Shown here piece after piece: positions 46,884 through 53,115 of a stretch of 53,115 nucleotides of DNA. Each line of letters begins with the position of its first letter. Within the stretch, counting starts at the first letter, position 1. The stretch comes from Perkinsus olseni (Eukaryota > Perkinsozoa > Perkinsida). The position numbers and the translations under genes were made by a program. The notes beneath the pieces are model-generated. The model was not told the DNA's origin and did no database searches. It saw nothing but the letters and a program-made list of their open reading frames with translations. The stretch is taken from the NCBI GenBank assembly GCA_013115125.1, contig JABANN010000206.1:1-53115 (forward strand). Direction: 5' to 3'.

Positions 46884-49351
46884 TCATCTACGGTGGCCCC
46901 TTCTACACCGGAGCCTACCTATACGGCTGCTGCTGCTGCTGCTGTTGGTCGCCCTCTTAGAGGATAGCTCACTCCAAGGGATGTTCATGGTTACGTTATG
47001 TGACTTAACACCGGCAACTGTGCCGCCAGAAGGCTCGTAAGACCCCGGGCCTACCTCACCATCAGTAGAGGTAATCGCAGTGTAGTCTACGCCAACCACA
47101 CCTGTGCCGAAGCGTTTAGATCTGGTATCGGCTACGGCGAGTCCTCGATCGTCTCTAGCACTGTACTGCCCCGGACCAGGTGCATGATCGGCTGTACAGA
47201 ATACACCACCGCTGCCGCCGAACCTATCCTTGCCGCTACCAAAGCTGAGATGATGCTGTTTCGGATTCCTGTACGTCGGGTTACTGTATGTCAGATCTTC
47301 CAACAGGCGAGGACTGTAGGCAGCTGGCCCTGGGCCTTGGGTCTTAGGAGTCTGCTTTCGTACGGTACGTCTCATGGAGTTGTCCCGTACCAACCGCAGT
47401 TGCGGAGCGACCCCCTTTCGTCTGCCGACCGCTGCCGCTGTAGCTCGCGGGGATCTTTCCTCCTCGTGTTTGCAGTGCGACTTCACTGTAGTATTGCGTT
47501 CCGCGAATGCCGATCCAGCATACCGGCTGGCACAGGTGCCAAAGACCCCCTTCCGACCCACCGCGGCCTTTGCCGAGACAAACTTCGATATCGACAATGC
47601 CTCGCCAGTGGCGTACTGATCGGGACCAGGCGTCCCCTGCGGCAAAGGCTTATTACACGGTCTACCATCAGTAGAGTCGAAGGCGCTAATGGGCTGACGA
47701 TTGTCAAGTGCTTCGGACACTATCGCTACATGCAAGGGGTTGTGTACGCCGTAATACCGCCGATGCTCCCCCAGAGCAACCACGGGATCTCCTGACCGCC
47801 GCACATGGACCCCCTCGACAGCGTTGAGCTTGTGTCGGATAGTCCTGGTCGTATAAGAATCACCACCGGTGTTGGCAACACACTCTCTCGCCAGGACTGT
47901 CACGCCGTCCTTGGATGAGGAGGAAGCCTGATGCCTATAGGAGCCAGGGCCAGGACCCGCAGTATGGGGTGTAGTGAAGGGCGCCTCCACTGTACGAGCC
48001 CAAGCATCGCTCCGAGGGACACTAGATGAGAAGGGCGCTACTGCTGCCTTATGAGACTCTATGGCTACCCTGGCGGCATTAAAATGACCACAATGACCGA
48101 GGTCTGCAGAGGACGTAGACAAGCTCCCACTGGTAACTGTATTAGCTGCTGTGGAAGTATCATAGTCATAGAACGATCCTTCCGATGGTGGTATGATCTG
48201 ATGGGCCATCGGTACTCTACTCCGGAACTGACTCGTGCCCAGGGGCGGCAGCTTACGGTTGTTGTAGTTCATGAGATGGTACTGCCCCGGTCCCGGCACC
48301 ACCGGGTCCGGTTGGGTGTTTTCTACAGTGTGACTAGGCTGGAAGACCTTCCTTTCCTCCCTATACTTATGCCACTGTGCATTGCGTACAGCCGGTGCTG
48401 TGAGCCTCCTTGCTGACTCAATAGAGTAGTGTGCAGGGCCACAGGTATCCGCCTTATCCCCGGTGTACTCCATCATTGGTATAGCAGTCTCCTCAACCGT
48501 CGACGACTCCTGATCAACCTTGTCCCAACAGCACTCGAGACAGCACGAGCTTACCCCAGGTCGAAGCCTTCGAAGTGGTATGGTCGCTGCCGACCTCTCG
48601 TTTGGTATCCTTAGCGGAGGTTGAGACCTTCGTGAGGTACCAGCGTCGGTAGCAGTAGCGTCGTCAAAGTACGACCCCGGACCTGACACCACTTAACACC
48701 CCCTTAGGAGGTCGGTCCTTACCCGGGTTGTCCACACTTGAACTTGGCATGAACTGTGAGCTGCCATGAGCTAGTGGTGCTAGGCGTGCTGACCTCGACT
48801 TGAGACCGTACCCTGCCGCCTTGTCCCCAAGAGGGCATTCCGGCGCATAGGTCCCCGGGCCTGATAACATGATTGCATTGACAATAGGCAGCGCAGATTT
48901 GACAGCATACCAGGGGTCTTGGAGGCTATGGCCCTCGAGTAGACAGCAAACTTGCCCTCGGAACTTTGGAAGGGGACCTGAGAGCAGTAGTTGGGGGGCC
49001 GAGGGTTCCTGATCAGGATACCTCCGCCCCTCGCTTCCACAGCTGTATCCTTTCTATTGACCCATCATCTCTCGACTCTTCACGGACCTGCACTAACACT
49101 TGGCCCTTGAAGGGTGTTGGAGGGCTTACCGCAACAGGGGCGCCAGTAGGCAGCCTAGGGTCGTAGCTCCCTGGTCCCACAGCATCGCTAGTGCTGGTAT
49201 CAACCCGTGAAGCCGAGAAGTCCCGAGGTGACCTGCTGAGGCTGATGGACATAGAAGCAGCACTACTGAAAGGAAGACCAAGCACATGCAGAGACTCATC
49301 CACAATGACGACCGCGGCATCAGAACTTCCGAACAAGCTGAGAACCTCCAT
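46884..49351 (-). CDS. SHIPPO/STPGR-repeat flagellar protein (STPG2/ODF3-like)
   Basis: The family coats or stabilises axonemal microtubules. Pro-Gly-Pro repeats recur along the chain: VGPGSYDPRL, PGPGTYAPECPLGDKA, VPGPGQYHLMN, AGPGPGSYRHQ, GTPGPDQYATG, QGPGPAAYSPRLLED, APGPGQYSARDDRG and VGPGSYEPSGG, so at least eight repeats. Four short 5' exons (introns near 49100, 48900 and a 42-nt GTAAGG...GTCAG intron near 48700) lead into one exon of about 600 codons. Repeats are joined across introns in phase, for example NPG|GPGSYFDD. The C-terminus has a Ser run and a basic tail. The start ATG (MEVLSLFGSS) is the only Met before the first repeat. Confidence 0.85.
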
Positions 49352-49536
49352 GGCGAACGCTGGCCTACCCGTAGCGATAGCAACTAAAAAATCTAGATTC
49401 TCCGAATTGAAATACAAGATGGTGATGATGCTGGTGTTGTTATTGTGATTGCAGTAGTACACCGCAGTACGCTATTATGCGGGGCTGCTGCGGGGCCGGG
49501 GGGCCCTAGCAGCCTATTGTGTCGAGCCAATGCTGG

Positions 49537-50532
49537 TCAGTGTCCTAATGCAGCAAACGCTTGCTTGAGCATATCGTTAGCCATTAGAGTGATGCCTGCA
49601 GTGGGGGCAGCCTTCAGAGCTGACACCGGTAAGCCCCTATAGAGCCTCCTCACCCCACCAGCATCGAGTAACTGCATCATGGCCCCTCTCAGCCCTACCC
49701 TATGCACAATCATATACCGCCGTACTGTATCCAAGGGAAAACATGTGGATACAGCTAGGATACCGCTACATGTACCGATAAGTAGCCTGTCCCAGGCGGT
49801 CAGCCTATGATGTCGCTGAGCATACCGCTCCTTCATATAATCGTAGCTACCTAGTGACACCCCCACGTAAGGAGCTATCTCGACCATGTTCACGAGGAGG
49901 CCTCGGAACATAGTCCCTTCCCGAACCATCTTCCTCATCTCTGCCGTCAGCGTTGTTTGGTGAGCTTGGGCGGCCATGGTCGTTCTAGCAACATCCAGAG
50001 GGTACATGAGGACGCAGGCAGACGCCCCCGATATCATGCCGGACAGCAGTGCGGGTACTAAGGTCTGTTGTGTAGTATGTACACCGTAGCTCCGCCGTAG
50101 CTCCTTGAGCCGCGAGAATATCGTCATCCTCAGCGCTTGCGTTGGGAATATTCGGATGAGGTTGGCCATATTACCCCTCCATAATGAGAGGATTCCTTGG
50201 TCCTTGGCCGTCCGCAACAGCACCGACAGCCAACCACCGCGGGAAGCAACAAAAACCGATGCTCTGCCTTCTACTTGCATCAAAATCTTCACTCGATCTA
50301 GCGGAGCGGTGCAAGTCCTGCCGATGACTGCAGCAGTACCCCCTGACAGCAACTGTGACACGAAGCCCGGCTCCGAGTGGTGGGGGTTGGGCTGCAGTAC
50401 GACGTCCAACTTCGACGGATGACGAGCCTTATGGAGCCGCTGCGGTGACACTGTTGGTGGCGGTACTGGACATGACATCAGGTTAACGACTAACAGAGGT
50501 GACCTCTCTCGAGAAGGACAACACAGCGCCAT
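49537..50532 (-). CDS. Mitochondrial carrier family (SLC25-like) protein, intronless
   Basis: One frame of 331 codons with all three carrier repeats. The signatures are TAPLDRVKILMQ, MYPLDVARTTMAAQ and CFPLDTVRRYMIV. Each is followed by G-x-L-S-LWRGN, FRGLLVNMVEIAP and LYRGLPVSALKAAP respectively. The layout (LWRGN after the first repeat, RYMI in the third) resembles the ATP/ADP, Mg-ATP/Pi and CoA carrier branch, but the substrate is not decided. The 60-residue N-terminal extension is Pro/Ser/His-rich and has no EF-hand. The start is taken as the in-frame ATG at 50532 (MALCCPSRER). The lack of introns sets it apart from most neighbours. Confidence 0.9.
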   Translation of the reverse strand: MALCCPSRERSPLLVVNLMSCPVPPPTVSPQRLHKARHPSKLDVVLQPNPHHSEPGFVSQLLSGGTAAVIGRTCTAPLDRVKILMQVEGRASVFVASRGGWLSVLLRTAKDQGILSLWRGNMANLIRIFPTQALRMTIFSRLKELRRSYGVHTTQQTLVPALLSGMISGASACVLMYPLDVARTTMAAQAHQTTLTAEMRKMVREGTMFRGLLVNMVEIAPYVGVSLGSYDYMKERYAQRHHRLTAWDRLLIGTCSGILAVSTCFPLDTVRRYMIVHRVGLRGAMMQLLDAGGVRRLYRGLPVSALKAAPTAGITLMANDMLKQAFAALGH

Positions 50533-50577
50533 AAATAGTGCTTGAAACACGCGATAAGGCTGAGAGGAGCCCAGAGA

Positions 50578-51906
50578 TTACTGAGGGCAGGATGCGCCGA
50601 AGTATACGACCTTGACAGATGTTGTGAGGTCAGTACCATTGTTGGTCTCGGGAGACTGTCGAGGTACCACCCAGACTTTACACTCCTGCTTCAACGGTAC
50701 ATCCACCGAACGCCCATTGCCTACTGCCGCGTAGGGTAGCAGCTCCGAGGATACTTCTGGAATTATATCACAGCTAACCACTAGGGAGTAGCCTTCGGCC
50801 ACTGTGAGGTTCACCATAGCGTAGCGGGTGTCACATAGATTCAACTGCTGCATCACTTCCTCATAAACCTAAGTACCGAGCGGATTAGTCGAAAGCCCCG
50901 GGTAGTGGAAGTACCTTAACAGTGGAGACAAGGGGCTTATCATCAGCCTGGACAGCCGTGAGCTCCAAGGTCCGGGTGTGGCCCACTCCCCAGCCACCGG
51001 AGTTCCGATGCTCAGTCAGATAAGGGCGGGGACCCTTGGAGTCGTTCAGCGCAGATGAGGAGAGGGAATGACTGCATCCCAATAAGGTGCACTTCATATG
51101 GCCTGCGGGAGGAATTGAACCCTAGACCTTTGGATTGATAGTACCCGGCATGTCATCCGGTCCCTCATAAACATGTCGAAAAATATCCAGGTTCCAAGTC
51201 TCGGGCACCACCCGTGACATGTCGTCCTCCAAGGACTTAGCACTGTTTGCGTCCAATAAAGACAGCGAGGCGGAAGTATGCAGCTCACAGAAGTTCACAA
51301 CAGCATCTTCATTCGATATTAACTAAGTGGTACTATCAGGCCTCTTTAGCTTCGCTCCGCTGTACTACCTTCTCCCATTTATCCTTGGGAATCATGTGGG
51401 AACCCCTGCCACCGGACAGGTTGAACTGAGTGGCAGACACTGCTGGTACGCAGGTGACGGCTATGAAGGCCTTAGAATCCTCTTTAGAACAGTTTATTAA
51501 ATATACTCCTTGCCAGGTACCTGGACCAGCCTCCCACCACGACGCCCGTCCATGAGCCACTATTACCTCGCTTGAGCTTGCCTCCTCTAACAGGTAGGGA
51601 CATGGAGCCCCTCGCTAGTACAGGCCCTGACTGGAATCCACTAGGGTCCAGCCTTCTGAATGCTGCTAGGTGGTCACTCTGGACTGTCGGGTCACAGCTC
51701 TCGTTTACAGACAGTCCGAAATCTGCCCAGCATCAGAATCGCCTCTGCAAAGAAGAGAGAATGGGCTTACGCGGTGCTGTGCGCCCGGTAAGGGTGAGAT
51801 TGCAAAGACCATCATGATGACCTAACCGGGATGATAGTTCCCTCTGGAGGAGGGAATCGATAAGGCTAATGGACTCAGCTCGTAGGTTTACGGTGACTAC
51901 CGACAT
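50578..51906 (-). CDS. Tandem YjbQ/UPF0047-family protein (two clear modules, possible third)
   Basis: Six exons join in phase to 366 residues. Module 1 (about 1-125): SLIDSLLQREL, DGLCNLTLTG, LSVNESCDPTV, SMSLPVRGGKLKRGTWQGVY and AFIAVTCVPA; NE-x2-DP and GTWQG are kept but the usual HTSAS is lost. Module 2 (about 128-262): ISNEDAVVNFCELHTSASL, RVVPETWN, VYEGPDDMPGHMKCTLLG and HTRTLELTAVQ; HTSAS and EGPDDMP are kept but GTWQG is lost. Residues 268-366 may be a third, decayed module (VYEEVMQQLNLCDTRYAMVN, SVDVPLKQECKVWVVPR, SVKVVYFGA). YjbQ proteins are small single-domain enzymes with weak thiamin-phosphate synthase activity reported in E. coli, and the true role is open. Two introns (near 51580 and 51100-51140) contain misleading open frames or B-box words. 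Confidence 0.82.
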
Positions 51907-52725
51907 ACTGGTAAAACAGCACTGAAAATAGTCTCCGTCAGGCAGCTGCCCCGAGTCCGAAACACCAGAATTGCGTACCTCCCGAATTTAACCAAACCCG
52001 AATTTTCCCGAACCCGAAGAGCGCGCCCATATAATCTATTAAACGGGGCATTTTCTCCGCTATCGGATATTCAATTTTGGGGCACGCTTTTTCCCAGAGC
52101 TGTTGAATTATCCGCTGGCAACTTCTAAGAATGGCAGTTACAGCAGGTCGATTGGCGTCTTGGTATATCGTGTATTCGCTAACCCGTAAGTCCTTGGATC
52201 AAATCCAGGGATGGCTTTTATTGCGACGGTTGCGTTGGTCACATAGATTCTCGCGCATCACCTAACATTTTCGTTTGATTCGAAGGAGTTTGGCGGAGTG
52301 GTGGAGCTGCGTACTGTGCAGGTGTAGGTTGTCGGTTCAAATCTCTCCGACGGTAGAATGAACGACGTTTCGACCATTTTCGAACTTTTCGCCGTTTTGT
52401 GCACAACGCATCGACTTCACTACTACTCACTGAGTGAGTCCTCTGTTAGACTTTTATGACACTTTCATATCAGTCTGTCGTTAAGTTACTGCAAAGATCT
52501 TGCTGGTCTAAATGGTATCGGCGTGGCAGCTAAGGTTGTCTTGCGCCGAAAATGGTTCAATATGATTTCGATCGCGGAAACTGTTTTTCAGAAAGCCAAA
52601 GCTTCTGCTCAAGGTCCCTCGGAAAATAGCAATGCTGAGGCTCTTCTAACGGTAACCGGTCCTAGTCGAGCCTTCGAGTAACCAGCTCCGATGCTTTCCG
52701 CTCAGTGTTTCGTTTTCTGTCAACC
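51907..52725. other. 820-base gap with tRNA-like sequence
   Basis: No protein gene is recognised here. It includes an AT-rich, inverted CCCGAA-rich stretch (51980-52020), a T-arm-like hairpin (52193-52207, CTTGG...CCAGG) and the tRNA-like block at 52284-52355 listed separately. The leader of the right-edge gene lies at the far end, with GT-AG-like sites around 52650-52705. Confidence 0.45.
52284..52355 (+). other. Degenerate tRNA-like block, possible SINE head or tRNA relic
   Basis: An A-box (TGGCGGAGTGG at 52291) and a B-box (GGTTCAAATCT at 52334) are 43 nt apart, as in a tRNA gene. A D-arm can pair fully (GCGG with CTGC). The T-stem, anticodon stem and acceptor stem do not pair well, so a working tRNA is unlikely. 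This would fit a polymerase III promoter remnant. Confidence 0.25.
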
Positions 52726-53115
52726 ATGCTCTCCCTCCAGCCTCAGCCGAACCCTCTCCGTCATTTTAAGCTTCTCCTCCTCCTCCAGCTTTCTTCATTA
52801 CAGTCTCACGAGCCGGCCATTCCGATGGACATCGAGCGGATGATAATGAGTTATTTAGTACTGAGTCCCCAGCTCATACTTCCAAAAGGTGGGTGGAGGG
52901 CGGTGAGCGGCCCCCTGGTCGGGTGTACAGCAAATCACGTCAATGACATTCCCTTGTGCGGCACTAATGGTGATGGCTGTTTTCAATTTTGGTCGTACGA
53001 TACTACCCGATATTTCTTTCGTCATTTCCCCATCGATATTCTCTGGGTGGACGGAGGCCTCGCTCTATGCGGGGTACCTCACAAATGTAGCGGCCCGAGC
53101 GGGGAAGGACCCGCG
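52726..53115 (+). CDS. 5' part of a protein gene running off the window, family not recognised
   Basis: From the ATG the frame stays open for 130 codons to the window edge. It begins with a hydrophobic N-terminus (HFKLLLLLQLSSLQS), then a possible F-box-like helix (MDIERMIMSYLVLSPQ). A Cys/Trp-containing part follows (GGWRAVSGPLVGC, NGDGCFQFWSYDTT, ILWVDGGLALCGVP) that could be the first blades of a propeller. An in-frame stop precedes the Met. The F-box and propeller ideas are guesses from look alone. Confidence 0.6.
   Translation, partial: MLSLQPQPNPLRHFKLLLLLQLSSLQSHEPAIPMDIERMIMSYLVLSPQLILPKGGWRAVSGPLVGCTANHVNDIPLCGTNGDGCFQFWSYDTTRYFFRHFPIDILWVDGGLALCGVPHKCSGPSGEGPA

Noticed and set aside
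51095-51145. tRNA-like T-arm (GGTTCAATTCC on the minus strand)
   Set aside because: The sequence is exactly inside an intron of the YjbQ-family gene (GTACTA...CCGCAG) and the flanking exons join in phase. The anticodon and T-stems would overlap.
51572-51817. Plus-strand frame of 81 codons near the right end
   Set aside because: The minus strand here is exon 2 of the YjbQ-family gene (LSVNESCDPTV), so the frame is a shadow.
1-53115. Bacterial contamination or a symbiont contig
   Set aside because: Phase-consistent GT-AG introns throughout and eukaryote-only genes (COPG, APC11, MLH1, V-ATPase B, WD40/THO3) rule this out.
1-53115. CRISPR arrays, rRNA genes, integrated viral or LTR elements
   Set aside because: No repeat-spacer pattern, rRNA block, long terminal repeats, or reverse transcriptase/integrase/capsid-like frames were seen on either strand.

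Overview
This is nuclear DNA of a compact protist genome, most likely a perkinsid (Perkinsus-like alveolate). The protein set is eukaryotic: glycine cleavage P-protein, coatomer gamma, MLH1, APC11, a THO3-like WD40 protein, V-ATPase subunit B, mitochondrial carriers and a mitochondrial inner-membrane peptidase. Almost every gene is cut by GT-AG introns of only about 42-60 nt. Genes sit tens to a few hundred bases apart. The window also holds an N-terminal EF-hand plus PPP phosphatase of the kind known from alveolates, and genes for flagellar proteins. The genus call is an inference from these traits; no diagnostic rRNA or spliced-leader gene was seen.

Layout. Positions 1-70 are an (AAC)n microsatellite. 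Three plus-strand genes follow: a mitochondrial inner-membrane signal peptidase (715-1593) and two adjacent unrecognised multi-pass membrane proteins (1984-2859, 2902-4026). From about 4.3 to 37.5 kb everything confidently called is on the minus strand: GLDC, COPG, a START-domain protein, a small ORF plus a RING-H2 membrane protein, a secreted protein of unknown family, oligopeptidase B, APC11, a secreted methyltransferase, MLH1, a mitochondrial P-loop ATPase, a small membrane protein, an ABCB half-transporter, a mitochondrial carrier and a THO3-like WD40 protein. V-ATPase subunit B (37931-39773, plus strand) interrupts the series. The minus-strand run then resumes: an EGF-type membrane protein, the EF-hand phosphatase, two flagellar-type proteins, an intronless mitochondrial carrier, and a tandem YjbQ/UPF0047 protein. 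A plus-strand gene begins at 52726 and runs off the right edge.

No single pathway unites the genes. The long same-strand run with gaps as small as 30 nt resembles the gene packing seen in lineages that use spliced-leader trans-splicing, which is known in perkinsids. Four genes are mitochondrial by family or by N-terminal targeting sequence (GLDC, inner-membrane peptidase, P-loop ATPase, probably the START protein), besides the two carriers. Two adjacent genes are flagellar.

The most unusual item is the YjbQ-family gene at 50578-51906. It encodes at least two, and perhaps three, YjbQ modules in one chain, with the hallmark motifs divided between the modules. Coding models were assembled by eye by joining reading frames at GT-AG sites and comparing with remembered family sequences. 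Outer limits are firmer than some internal splice sites. No retroviral, LTR, Polinton or other virus-derived element was recognised.
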